DNA of 64,000 bases from Muricoccus harenae (lineage in GTDB: Bacteria > Pseudomonadota > Alphaproteobacteria > Acetobacterales > Acetobacteraceae), in contig NZ_WWDL01000009.1 of the NCBI RefSeq assembly GCF_009848505.1, positions 1-64,000 of the forward strand, written 5' to 3'. Position 1 is the first letter of the stretch; each line of letters starts with the position of its first letter. This document shows, one piece after another, positions 1 through 11,503 of this stretch. Made by a program: the position numbers and the translations under genes. The notes beneath the pieces are model-generated. The model worked only from the letters and a program-made list of their open reading frames with translations, was not told the origin of the DNA and ran no database searches.

Positions 1-149
1 ACCAGGTCGAGAACCTCTTCTCCAGCCTCAAAGATTGGGCTCGCATTGCTCTCCGGCGCGACAAGACCCGCCGCAGCTGGATGGGCTTCGCCCACCTCGC
101 CGCCACGATGATCAACCTACGCATCGCAGAGTCCGGTCACAGACCCTAG
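1..149 (+). mobile_element. IS5-type transposase, C-terminal end (cut by window edge)
   Basis: An open frame enters from the left edge (first full codon at 3) and stops with TAG at 147-149, giving 48 residues. It starts QVENLFSSLKDWARIALRRD, which matches the C-terminal block of IS5-family DDE transposases around the catalytic Glu (the E of VENLFSSLKDW). The following residues, with the NLR stretch near the end, also fit that family. The rest of the element lies outside the window, so I cannot tell whether it is complete or name the subgroup. I could not define its right inverted repeat in 150-196. It is convergent with ftsB. Confidence 0.75.
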
Positions 150-196
150 GAGAATGACCCACCCTCTGATGGGCCGCACCCGGAGCCTTCAAACGC

Positions 197-230
197 GGAA
201 CGGCGCGGCGGAAGTCCGCCGCGCCGTTCC
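197..230. terminator. Perfect 16-bp inverted repeat, probable terminator after ftsB
   Basis: Arms at 197-212 and 215-230 are perfect reverse complements with a 2-base centre. The hairpin begins 23 bases after the ftsB stop on the minus strand and 47 bases after the transposase stop on the plus strand. It therefore probably ends transcription from both sides. No long T run follows on either side (only TTT on the minus strand), so the efficiency is uncertain. Confidence 0.6.
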
Positions 231-252
231 AATTGGTGCACGCCGACCGCCC

Positions 253-672
253 TCAGAACAGGCGGCGGTTCGGTGCGTAGGGAATGATGACCTCGTCCTT
301 GGCCACGACATTCAGCAGGGCGCGAGCGCGCTCCTCCAGCATGTCCCGGTCCAGGTGCTCGGCGCGAAGGCCCGCGACCTTGCGCTCCATCGCATCCCGC
401 TCTCCCTCGGCCTCCGCCAGCACGATGCGGGCGGCGGCGATCTCGGCATTACGGGCGTCACGCGCCAGCAACCCGCGCGTCCCATGCATCGCGTGATGCG
501 CGAAGTATCCGCACAACGCAAAAAAGATAACTGGAAGCACCAAGGCTTGCGCCCTGCGCTTCACCCCCCTGAAAAAAGCCAACTGCCCCTCCCCCGAAGG
601 ACTTAGGCCGATCGGAATGATCCCCTGGCCAGGAGTAAAATCGCCGCCGCGCTGCGGCGCAAGGCGTTTCAC
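253..672 (-). CDS. ftsB: FtsB/DivIC-type septum formation initiator
   Basis: This is a small bitopic cell-division protein of the FtsB/DivIC family, which bridges FtsL and FtsQ in the divisome. The ORF has one hydrophobic segment (ALVLPVIFFALCGYFAHH). A charged, probably coiled-coil stretch follows, rich in Ala, Glu and Arg, with the typical end DEVIIPY. The start is uncertain. The ATG at 672 adds a long N-terminal tail, while a GTG at 564 (GTG AAG CGC AGG) would give 103 residues, nearer the family's usual length. It lies directly downstream of eno on the same strand, the usual alphaproteobacterial order. The pyruvate dehydrogenase genes that normally follow are replaced here by the transposase end. 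Confidence 0.8.
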   Translation of the reverse strand: MKRLAPQRGGDFTPGQGIIPIGLSPSGEGQLAFFRGVKRRAQALVLPVIFFALCGYFAHHAMHGTRGLLARDARNAEIAAARIVLAEAEGERDAMERKVAGLRAEHLDRDMLEERARALLNVVAKDEVIIPYAPNRRLF

Positions 673-739
673 TGCAGCGCAGCGGAAATAGCTGCGGACG
701 TTGCACGCGCGCCGCGCTGGCGGCGCGCGCCAACCCCGT

Positions 740-2098
<1,359 letters not shown>

Positions 2099-2120
2099 TC
2101 ATGCGCCCTGCACGACGCCG

Positions 2121-3178
2121 TCAGGGGGCGGGCCCGGCGGCCTCCGCCGGCCACCATGGGATGCCCGGCCGCAGGACCAATCGCACGGATTGGGCGCGCT
2201 CCTCCGCGCGGAGAGGAATGGCCAGGCCGAGAGAGAGGGTCACCGGCTCATCCGGGAGAGGCCGGAGCGGAAGGACCAGCACCCCGCCCGGCATCGGATA
2301 GGCCCCGATGTCCAGCGTGCCCCGGGGCCAGGCCGGCCCGGTGGCAACGACCCGCCCCGCGGCCGCCGGAATGCCGTCCCACAGCCCCGCTGCCGTCAGA
2401 AGCGCGCCCTGCCCCGGAAGCGCGAGGCCGAAGGGGAGAGCCACCACCGCCTCACCGCTTGCCGCCCGCGACACCTCCACCGCCGTCGCCTCCATCGGCT
2501 CGAGCAACGCGCACCAGGGCAGCAGCAGCACGGCGGCCGCCAGCCCGGCGAGTGCGCGCCGCCGGTCCACGCCGCGCAAGACCAACCGAAGCCATCACAG
2601 CGCGTAGAAGGCGAGGATCAGATGCACCCATTTGAAATAATGGTGATTGAGGTACCGCCAGAGCGAGGTGGGATGAAGGTCCCAGAGGGCGAGGATGAGC
2701 GGCACCGCCGGCGTGGTAGACCAGGGCACGGCCCAGATGCTCACGGCGGCGCGTGAGGACATGGTGACGATCAGGAAGGCCAAGGCGCCCATGGCGGGCA
2801 CCCAGGGCTCGTCGGGCGCGAGGCGGCGCGCGGTGGCGACGAGCAGGAACAGCGAGAGAAGCGCGCAGGCGAGATCGGCGATGACGAAAGGCTGCGCCGG
2901 CAGCAGTCCCACAAAGGGCGCGGCAAGCAGCTGATAGCCCGCAAGATAGTGGTGCAGCCCGGGTGTCAGGTCGCCCGCGGCCCAGGCATGCGCGGCAGTG
3001 AGATAGGCGCGCTGGTCGAAACCGGCCCACCAGCCCTCGAAATCCGGCCGTTTCCATGCATGCGCCGCCAGGTGCAACGCGATGTCGCCAGCGCTGCCAG
3101 CAGCACGGAAGCGCGGTTCCAGAAGTGCGGATCGAGCCACCAGACGCGGTGAACGGGATTCTCTCGCAAACCGAGCAT
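2121..3178 (-). pseudogene. Broken multi-pass membrane protein gene (frameshift plus in-frame TGA)
   Basis: Three reading pieces on the minus strand fit one protein. The N-terminal piece starts at ATG 3178 and reads to about 3090, with VHRVWWLDPHFWNRASVLLA. The continuation is in another frame, beginning with IALHLAAHAWKRPDFEGWW. So a small insertion or deletion lies near 3081-3092. The second frame has several hydrophobic segments and stops at TGA 2597-2595. Exactly the same frame then goes on without another stop to 2121: a basic loop, one more hydrophobic segment (LAGLAAAVLLLPWCALLEP) and a soluble tail. The intact protein would be roughly 350 residues. I do not recognise the family; the topology is compatible with a polytopic envelope protein, but no function is claimed. 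Two lesions in one gene argue for a true pseudogene. Confidence 0.6.
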
Positions 3179-3271
3179 CGGCGGCCGATAGCACGGTGCC
3201 TCCGGCCTGCCGAGATTTGCGCCGGAAAAGCCGGCAGCGAGACCCCTGCCCCGCCGCCAGCCGCCGCTCGA

Positions 3272-3874
3272 TCAGGCCGCCAGCTTCGCCGCGATCTGCG
3301 CCACATGCGCGCCCTGGAAGCGCGCCCCGCCGAGATCGTCCTCAGTCGGCTTCAGGCTGCCGTCGCCGCCCGCGATGGTGCTGGCGCCATAGGGCGTGCC
3401 GCCCTGCACCTTGGTGACATCCGCCAGCGCCGCATAGGAATAGGGCAGCCCGACGATCACCATGCCGAAATGGTAGAGCACGTTGTTGGTCGCCAAAATT
3501 GTGCTCTCCTGCCCGCCATGCGGGCTGGCAGTGGAGGTGAAGACCGAACCCACCTTTCCCACCAGCGCATTGCGTGCCCAGAGCCCGCCCGTCTGATCCA
3601 GGAAGTTCTTCATCTGCGACGCCATGTTCCCGTAGCGGGTCGGCGTGCCGATGATGATGGCATCATAATCCGCGAGCTCGCTCACGACGGCGATCGGAGC
3701 CGCCTGATCCATCTTGTAGCCGGACCTCCGCGCGACCTCCTCCGGCACCAACTCCGGCACGCGCCTGATATCCACCGTCGTTCCAGCAACTGAGCGCGCG
3801 CCCTCGGCGACCGCACCAGCCATCGTCTTGATATGACCGTAGCTCGAATAGTAAAGGACCAGGACCTTTGCCAT
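3272..3874 (-). CDS. wrbA: NAD(P)H:quinone oxidoreductase, WrbA type
   Basis: Flavodoxin-fold FMN enzyme that reduces quinones with NAD(P)H by two electrons and limits semiquinone stress; cytosolic. The 200-residue length is normal. Seen in the sequence are the N-terminal FMN phosphate loop in [14 protein letters not shown], then [20 protein letters not shown] and the WrbA-specific stretch [16 protein letters not shown]. It lies between the pseudogene and kdsA and has its own 184-base upstream gap. Both suggest a separately transcribed gene placed in an otherwise conserved block. Confidence 0.95.
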   Translation of the reverse strand: MAKVLVLYYSSYGHIKTMAGAVAEGARSVAGTTVDIRRVPELVPEEVARRSGYKMDQAAPIAVVSELADYDAIIIGTPTRYGNMASQMKNFLDQTGGLWARNALVGKVGSVFTSTASPHGGQESTILATNNVLYHFGMVIVGLPYSYAALADVTKVQGGTPYGASTIAGGDGSLKPTEDDLGGARFQGAHVAQIAAKLAA

Positions 3875-4058
3875 CGCCGTTCATCCTTGAATCTGCCGCC
3901 CGCCGGAATGGCGGCACGCAGCACCCCTGATACGAGTGCCGACAGGCAGACGGACAACGCTTGGACCAAATGACCGTCATTCACGTGGCACCGGTGACAA
4001 TCGCGTCAAGCAGCGATTTGCCCGGGCGCCGCAGCGCTTCCCGGCCCCTTCCGGCGGA

Positions 4059-4889
4059 TCAGGCGGCGGGCACGGCCTTCGCCAGCGCGTCGAAGTCCTT
4101 CAGCCGCGCGATCAGCGCCGGCATCTCGCGAATCGGGATCATGTTCGGCCCGTCGCTCGGGGCCTTGTCTGGATCGGGGTGGCATTCGATGAACACCATT
4201 GCCACGCCGACCGCCACGGCCGCGCGCGCCAGCACCGGCGCGAATTCACGCTGCCCGCCGCTGCTGCCGCCCAGCCCGCCGGGCTGCTGCACCGAATGCG
4301 TCGCGTCGAACACCACCGGATAGCCGGTGCGCGCCATGATCGGCAGGCCGCGCAGGTCCGAGACGAGGGTGTTGTAGCCGAAGGAGGTGCCGCGGTCGCA
4401 GAGCAGCACCTTCTCATTCCCGGTGGAGGCGATCTTGGCCGCCACGTTCACCATGTCCCACGGGGCCAGGAACTGCCCCTTCTTGACGTTGATGGCCTTG
4501 CCCGTGCGCCCGGCGGCAAGCAGCAGATCCGTCTGACGGCAGAGGAAGGCAGGGATCTGCAGGCAGTCCACCACTTCGCCCACGGGTGCGCATTGCCCGG
4601 CGTCATGCACGTCGGTCAGCACGGGAAGGCCGGTGCGCTCCCGCACCTCCGCCAGGATTGACAGCCCCTCATCCATGCCCACGCCGCGCGCGGCATTGGC
4701 GCTGGTGCGGTTCGCCTTGTCGTAGCTGGACTTGAAGACCATCCCGACGCCGGCCTCCTTCGCCATGGCGGCGATGGCGTCCGCGCATTCCAGCGCATGG
4801 GCGCGGGATTCGATCTGGCAGGGCCCGCAGATGAAGGCGAGCGGCAGGTCGTTGCCGACCTCCAGCCCACCGATGGAAACGCGGGTCAT
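4059..4889 (-). CDS. kdsA: 3-deoxy-8-phosphooctulonate synthase (KDO-8-P synthase)
   Basis: Condenses arabinose 5-phosphate with phosphoenolpyruvate to KDO-8-phosphate for the LPS inner core. The 276 residues are the full family length. The N-terminal CGPCQIES carries a Cys (C24) where E. coli KdsA has Asn. H198 (DATHS), E235 (FIEC) and D246 (SDGPNM) complete the four metal ligands, so this should be the metal-dependent class of the enzyme. KSSYDKANRTS is the substrate-binding block. The gene starts 10 bases after the pyrG stop and is probably cotranscribed with it. Confidence 0.97.
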   Translation of the reverse strand: MTRVSIGGLEVGNDLPLAFICGPCQIESRAHALECADAIAAMAKEAGVGMVFKSSYDKANRTSANAARGVGMDEGLSILAEVRERTGLPVLTDVHDAGQCAPVGEVVDCLQIPAFLCRQTDLLLAAGRTGKAINVKKGQFLAPWDMVNVAAKIASTGNEKVLLCDRGTSFGYNTLVSDLRGLPIMARTGYPVVFDATHSVQQPGGLGGSSGGQREFAPVLARAAVAVGVAMVFIECHPDPDKAPSDGPNMIPIREMPALIARLKDFDALAKAVPAA

Positions 4890-4899
4890 GCCAACTTCC

Positions 4900-6540
<1,641 letters not shown>

Positions 6541-6646
6541 TTATAGCGAACGAGGACGCGCCGCGGCCAGGGGCCATGGGGCCCCGCCGACGCAATGAAG
6601 CCATGCGCGTCGCCTGGTTGAAGGGCGCCGCTGCAGGAACAGCGGG

Positions 6647-6976
6647 TTAGTTGGTCGGAACGCTCGGCACCGGCGGCAGCGCGGGCGCGGCCGGGGCGGC
6701 GGGCGCGGCGGCCGGAGGCGGCGAATCGAAGAGGGAGCGCTGCCGCCCCGTTCCCTGGTTCAGCAGCCCGAGGGCGAGCGCCAACACCATGAACAGGGTC
6801 GCCAACACACCCGTCGCGCGGGTGAGCAGGTTGGCCGTGCCCCGCCCGGACATGAAGTTGCCCATTCCCTGCGAGGAGCCGATGCCCAGACCGCCGCCCT
6901 CGCTGCGCTGCAGCAGCACCACTCCGATCAGGGCGGCGGCGACGAAGAAGTGCAGGACGAGGAGAACGGTGGTCAT
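6647..6976 (-). CDS. secG: Preprotein translocase subunit SecG
   Basis: Small integral membrane subunit of the SecYEG protein-export channel. The 109 residues hold two hydrophobic segments, roughly residues 2-21 and 53-74. Between them is the conserved loop QRSEGGGLG...SGRGTANLLTRAT. The Ala/Pro-rich C-terminal tail is usual for alphaproteobacterial SecG. It lies between tpiA and pyrG, all on the minus strand, which is the usual order. Confidence 0.93.
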   Translation of the reverse strand: MTTVLLVLHFFVAAALIGVVLLQRSEGGGLGIGSSQGMGNFMSGRGTANLLTRATGVLATLFMVLALALGLLNQGTGRQRSLFDSPPPAAAPAAPAAPALPPVPSVPTN

Positions 6977-7134
6977 GATTCCCGGCTTCTAGCGCCCTCG
7001 CAGCCCGCCCGCTACCCCAACCGTTCCGGCCGGCATCCTCTCGCACGGATTGCGGGCACGGGCCCGGCCGGATGCGCCGGCCCGCCATGCAGGGGCGACC
7101 TTCCTTGCAGGAACCCGCCCCGGAGCTGACTGCC

Positions 7135-7896
7135 TCAGCCTGCCGGAACGGCGGAGCCGATCGCCAGGAAGTCCGCCGCCTTCAGGCTCGCGCCCCCCAC
7201 CAGCGCCCCGTCCACATGGGGCAGGGCCAGGATGGCGGCGGCGTTGGAAGGCTTCACGGAGCCGCCGTAGAGGAGGCGAGTGGTCGCGCCGGCCCCAGGG
7301 AAGCGGGATGCCACCTCGGCCCGCATCCGGCCGTGCATGGCGCCGATGTCGGCCTCGGTCGGCGTCCGGCCAGTGCCGATGGCCCAAACGGGCTCATAGG
7401 CCACCACCCCCTTGGCCCCGGCGAAATCCGGCGGCAGCGAGCCGGCGATCTGCGCCGCGACCACCGATTCGGCCTCCCCGGCGTCGCGCTGCGCTTCAGT
7501 CTCGCCAACGCAGACGATAGGGATCAGCCCGGCCGCGATGGCCGCGCGCGCCTTGGTCTGGACCAGCGCATCCGTCTCGCCATGATCCGCCCGGCGCTCC
7601 GAATGGCCGAGGATCACATAGCCGCAGCCGGCATCGGCCAGCATGGCGGCGGATACGTCCCCGGTATGGGCCCCGTTCTCCTCGGCCGAGCAATCCTGCC
7701 CGCCCAGCGCCACCGGCTTCCAGCCCATGGAGGCCGCCGCGACATGCAGGTGCAGGAAGGGCGGGCAGATCAGCAGGTCGGCATTCGGCACCGTGTCCAG
7801 CCCGGCACGCACGCCCTCGGCCAGGGCGGCGGCCTCGCGTAGCGTGCCGTTCATCTTCCAGTTGCCGGCGATGAGGGGGCGGACTCCGGGGGTCAT
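7135..7896 (-). CDS. tpiA: Triosephosphate isomerase
   Basis: Interconverts dihydroxyacetone phosphate and glyceraldehyde 3-phosphate. The 253 residues are normal for this TIM barrel. Catalytic residues are visible: N12 and K14 in GNWKMNG, H98 in VILGHSERR, and E168 in AYEPVWAIGTG. The phosphate loop GGSVKPSNA is near the C-terminus. An AGGAGA-like ribosome site precedes the ATG. The gene is divergent from ppiD, with overlapping promoter candidates in the 119-base gap. Confidence 0.98.
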   Translation of the reverse strand: MTPGVRPLIAGNWKMNGTLREAAALAEGVRAGLDTVPNADLLICPPFLHLHVAAASMGWKPVALGGQDCSAEENGAHTGDVSAAMLADAGCGYVILGHSERRADHGETDALVQTKARAAIAAGLIPIVCVGETEAQRDAGEAESVVAAQIAGSLPPDFAGAKGVVAYEPVWAIGTGRTPTEADIGAMHGRMRAEVASRFPGAGATTRLLYGGSVKPSNAAAILALPHVDGALVGGASLKAADFLAIGSAVPAG

Positions 7897-7928
7897 GGGC
7901 TCTCCTGGGGTGGCGGCGCGTCATCAGC

Positions 7929-7957
7929 CGCGTATCGGGCGGCCGGATGTTTGGCAA
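7929..7957 (-). promoter_or_regulatory. Candidate promoter of tpiA, overlapping the ppiD promoter
   Basis: Minus strand: TTGCCA (7952-7957), 17-base spacer, TACGCG (7929-7934), about 33 bases before the tpiA ATG. Its -35 element shares TTGGCAA with the plus-strand candidate for ppiD. Pattern match only. Confidence 0.35.
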
Positions 7958-7979
7958 CGGGCCCGGGGTGCGCTACGGG
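7951..7979 (+). promoter_or_regulatory. Candidate promoter of ppiD-trp genes, overlapping the tpiA promoter
   Basis: Plus strand: TTGGCA (7951-7956), 17-base spacer, TACGGG (7974-7979), 36 bases before the ppiD ATG at 8016. It may also serve trpE, which overlaps ppiD. Pattern match only. Confidence 0.35.
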
Positions 7980-8015
7980 CTGCCCTCCCCGCCTTCCCGT
8001 CAGGGCCACAGATAT

Positions 8016-9914
8016 ATGATCACCGCGTTCCGCCGCCTCGCCGGCACCTGGTTCGCCAAGGGCCTGTTCGTCCTCCTGGTGCTGTCCTTCGCGATCTGGG
8101 GGATCGAGGACGTGATCCGGAACTTCGGCCGGGACAATGCCGTGGCCCGTGTCGGCGGGGAGCCGATCGAACTGACAGAGGCGCAGAACGCCGCCCGGCG
8201 GGAGACACAGCGCCTGCAGCGCCAGCTCGGCCCGCGCTTCGAGCCGAACGACCAGTTCCGCAACGCCGTGGCCCGGCAGGCGGTCGACAGCCTCATCGCC
8301 GCCCGCGCCCAGAGCCAGGAGGCGCGCCGCCTGGGCGTCGCCGTCTCCACGGAAGCGGTACGCGCCTACACCTTCGCCATTCCATCCTTCCAGGGTGCGG
8401 ATGGTCGCTTCAACCCGCTGATCCTCAACCAGTTCCTGCGCCAGAACGACCTGACGGAGGCCGATTTCACCCGCGTCGTGGTGGCCGATCTGGAGCGCCA
8501 GCAGGTGGTAGGCGCCGTTCGCGCCGGGGCCCGTGCGCCGGAGACGCTCACCCGCCAGCTGCTCGCCTATGCCGGCGAGCGCCGCGTCGCCGAGGTCGCG
8601 GAATTCTCCCTGCTGAGCGCCCCCGAGGTGCCCGACCCCACCGAGGCGCAGCTCACCCGCTTCCATGAGAACAACCCCGCCCAGTTCTCCGCCCCGGAAT
8701 ACCGCGAGGTTGCGCTCGCCATGCTCTCGGCCGAGACGCTGCTGCCGCGCGTCACCGTCACCGATGCCGAGATCGATGCCGGGCTGGAGGCGCAGCGGGA
8801 GCGCAGCGGCACGCCGGAGCGCCGCACCATCGAGCAGGCACTGGTCAATTCGAAGGAGACCGCCGAGGCAATTCGCGCCGCCTGGGCCGGCGGCGCCGAC
8901 CTTGCCACGATCCGCACCCAGGCCGAGGCCGCCGGCGGCACGGCCCTGGAGATGGGCCAGATCTCCCGCGGCGAAATGCCGGTGGAGACCATCGCCAACG
9001 CCGTTTTCGCCCTACCCCAGGGCGGCGTGACCGACCCGATCCAGAGCCCCTTCGGCTGGCATGTGATGAAGGTCACCGCCATCCAAACGGCCGCCGAGAA
9101 GCCGATCGAGGAGTTGCGCGCCGAGACGCGCCAAGCCCTCGCCCAGGAAAAGGCCGCCGACCTTTCCTTTGAGGAGGCGAACAAGCTGGAGGACGCGCTG
9201 GCCGGCGGCGCCACGGTTGAGGAGGTCGCGCAGCGCTTCGGCCTCACCCCGCTCCGCGTGACCATCGATCGCAATGGCAATGGCCAGGACGGCCAGCGGG
9301 TGGAGCTGCCCGGCGGCCCCGCCGCCCGCGCCGCTGTGCTGGAGGCGATCTTCGCCAACCCGGCCGGCGGCGGCCCTCGCGTGGCCGAGGCCGGTGGAGG
9401 CTTCCTGGCGCTGGACGTGCCGAACGCCATTCCCGCCACGCTGCGCCCCTTCGCCAGCGTGGAGAATGAGGTGCGCCGCGCCTGGATGCTCGATGCCCGC
9501 CGCCGCGTGCAAGAGGAGCGGGCCGCCGCCCTGCTCGCGGCCGCCCAGGGCGGGAAGGACTTCGCCGAGGCTGCCCGCGAGGCAGGGGCGGAGCCGGTCC
9601 GCATGGGCCCCTCCCTCCGCGATCCGCAGCAGGCCACCCCCGGTGGCATCCCGCGCGAGCTTCTGCCTGGCCTCTTCGCCGCCAAGGTCGGCGAGGTGAC
9701 GATGGCCCAGACCTCGGACGGCTTCGCGGTCGCTCGTCTCGCCGAGATCATTCCCGCCGATGTGGCTGCCGACGCCGCCGGCCTCGCCCGGGTGAAGACC
9801 GAGGTGGAGCAGAGCATGCAGGACGACCTGGAGGCCCAGTTCGCCGCCGCGTTGCGGGCGCGCGCCGACGTCACCATCAATCAGTCGATGATGGATCAGG
9901 TGGCCGCGCGATGA
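8016..9914 (+). CDS. ppiD: PpiD-type membrane-anchored peptidyl-prolyl isomerase
   Basis: Periplasmic folding factor of the SurA/PpiD group, anchored by one N-terminal helix. The chosen start is the ATG at 8016 (MITAFRRLAGTWFAKGLFVL), which places the single membrane segment at residues 14-30; the frame is open further upstream without a better start. A SurA_N-type helical domain follows. The central parvulin (rotamase) domain has the typical block GVTDPIQSPFGWHVMKV, and there is a second long helical C-terminal part. The protein has 632 residues. Its stop overlaps the trpE start by 4 bases (ATGA), so the two are translationally coupled. Confidence 0.9.
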   Translation: MITAFRRLAGTWFAKGLFVLLVLSFAIWGIEDVIRNFGRDNAVARVGGEPIELTEAQNAARRETQRLQRQLGPRFEPNDQFRNAVARQAVDSLIAARAQSQEARRLGVAVSTEAVRAYTFAIPSFQGADGRFNPLILNQFLRQNDLTEADFTRVVVADLERQQVVGAVRAGARAPETLTRQLLAYAGERRVAEVAEFSLLSAPEVPDPTEAQLTRFHENNPAQFSAPEYREVALAMLSAETLLPRVTVTDAEIDAGLEAQRERSGTPERRTIEQALVNSKETAEAIRAAWAGGADLATIRTQAEAAGGTALEMGQISRGEMPVETIANAVFALPQGGVTDPIQSPFGWHVMKVTAIQTAAEKPIEELRAETRQALAQEKAADLSFEEANKLEDALAGGATVEEVAQRFGLTPLRVTIDRNGNGQDGQRVELPGGPAARAAVLEAIFANPAGGGPRVAEAGGGFLALDVPNAIPATLRPFASVENEVRRAWMLDARRRVQEERAAALLAAAQGGKDFAEAAREAGAEPVRMGPSLRDPQQATPGGIPRELLPGLFAAKVGEVTMAQTSDGFAVARLAEIIPADVAADAAGLARVKTEVEQSMQDDLEAQFAAALRARADVTINQSMMDQVAAR

Positions 9915-11431
9915 CCGTCCCCGACAGCTACGCTGCCTTCGCCGCCGCCCATGGTGCCGGGCGCGGCCAGGTGGTGTTCCGCGAGCGCGTCGCGGATCTC
10001 GACACGCCGGTGGGCGCCTTCCTCAAGCTGGCCGAGGGGCGCCCCAACACCTTCCTGCTGGAAAGCGTCGAGGGCGGGCAGAGCCGCGGCCGCTACTCCA
10101 TGATCGGCCTTGCGCCGGACCTGATCTGGCGCTGCCGCGAGGGCCGCGCCGAGATCAACCGCCACGCCCTCTCCGCCCCGCATGCCTTCGTGCCCGAGGC
10201 CGCGCCCCCGCTCGAGAGCCTGCGCACCCTGATCCAGTCCTGCCGCTTCGAGCTGCCGCAGGGTCTGCCGCCCTGCGCCGCGGGGCTGTTCGGCTATCTC
10301 GGCTACGACATGGTGCGGCACATGGAGCGCTTGCCCGCCACCACGCCGGATGTGCTCGGCGTGCCGGAGGCGCTGCTGGGCCGCCCCACGCTGATCGCCG
10401 TCTTCGACCATGTGCGCGACATCCTGACCCTTTGCGCACCGGTCTACGCCGATCGCGGCGAAAGCGCGCGCGAGGCCTACGCAGCCGCCCAGGCGCGGTT
10501 GGACGAGGCCGAGGGCGCGCTGGACCGCCCGGTGCCGCGCCCTGCCCCCCCGGCGGCCCTGCCCGCCCCCGGAACGCCAACCTCCGACTTCACCAAGGAA
10601 AGCTTCATCGCGGCGGTGGAGCGCGGCAAGGCGTATATCTCCGCCGGCGACGTCTTCCAGGTCGTGCTCAGCCAGCGCTTTCAGCAGGGTTTCGCCCTGC
10701 CGCCCTTCGCCCTCTACCGTGCGCTGCGGCGGCTGAATCCCGCGCCTTTCCTCTTCCATTTCGATTTCGGCGGCTTCGCGGCCGTCGGCGCAAGCCCGGA
10801 GATTCTGGTCCGGCTGCGAGACGGCACCGTCACCGTCCGCCCCCTTGCCGGCACCCGCCGCCGCGGCCTGACGCCGGAGGAAGATCTGGCCCTGGAGAAG
10901 GAGCTGCTCTCCGACCCGAAGGAGCGGGCCGAGCACCTGATGCTGCTCGACCTCGGCCGCAACGATGTGGGGCGGGTGTCGGAGATCGGCACCGTCCGCG
11001 TCACCGCCCAGTTCGGCATCGAGCGCTACAGCCAAGTCATGCATATCGGCAGCGAGGTGCAGGGCAAGCTGCGTCCCGGCCTCTCGGCGCTCGATGCGCT
11101 GGTCGCGGGCTTCCCCGCCGGTACTCTCTCCGGCGCACCCAAGGTCCGCGCCATGGAGATCATCGAGGAGACGGAGCCCTCCCGCCGCGGCGTCTATGCC
11201 GGCTGCTTCGGCTATTTCGGCGCCGATGGCGGCATGGATACCTGCATCGGGCTCCGCATGGCGCTGGTGAAGGATGGCGTCATGTCCGTCCAGGCCGGGG
11301 CCGGGGTAGTGGCCGACAGCGACCCCGAGGCGGAATACGAGGAAACCCGCCAGAAGGCCCGCGCCCTGTTCCGCGCGGCGGAGGAGGCGATCCGCTTCGC
11401 AGCCGCTGCCCCCCGGCGCGAGCCGGGTTGA
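9911..11431 (+). CDS. trpE: Anthranilate synthase component I
   Basis: Uses chorismate and ammonia (from TrpG) to make anthranilate, the first step of tryptophan synthesis. The 506 residues are full length. The chorismate-binding domain shows GASPEILVR, PLAGTRRRG, the conserved block LDLGRNDVGRVS and FPAGTLSGAPKVRAMEII. The N-terminal LLESVEGG-x-SRGRYS region fits the Trp feedback site. It overlaps ppiD by 4 bases, and trpG follows after 72 bases. I saw no leader peptide with tandem Trp codons. Confidence 0.97.
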   Translation: MTVPDSYAAFAAAHGAGRGQVVFRERVADLDTPVGAFLKLAEGRPNTFLLESVEGGQSRGRYSMIGLAPDLIWRCREGRAEINRHALSAPHAFVPEAAPPLESLRTLIQSCRFELPQGLPPCAAGLFGYLGYDMVRHMERLPATTPDVLGVPEALLGRPTLIAVFDHVRDILTLCAPVYADRGESAREAYAAAQARLDEAEGALDRPVPRPAPPAALPAPGTPTSDFTKESFIAAVERGKAYISAGDVFQVVLSQRFQQGFALPPFALYRALRRLNPAPFLFHFDFGGFAAVGASPEILVRLRDGTVTVRPLAGTRRRGLTPEEDLALEKELLSDPKERAEHLMLLDLGRNDVGRVSEIGTVRVTAQFGIERYSQVMHIGSEVQGKLRPGLSALDALVAGFPAGTLSGAPKVRAMEIIEETEPSRRGVYAGCFGYFGADGGMDTCIGLRMALVKDGVMSVQAGAGVVADSDPEAEYEETRQKARALFRAAEEAIRFAAAAPRREPG

Positions 11432-11503
11432 GGCCGGTTCGGGCCCAGCCATGCGGCGGCCCGGCTTGACCCGGAAGTGGGGCTGGGCCGAAGTGACGGG
11501 GCC

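Noticed and set aside
197-230. Inverted repeat as the terminal repeats of the IS element
   Set aside because: The arms are adjacent with a 2-base centre, so they form a hairpin, not the distant ends of a transposon; position fits a terminator.
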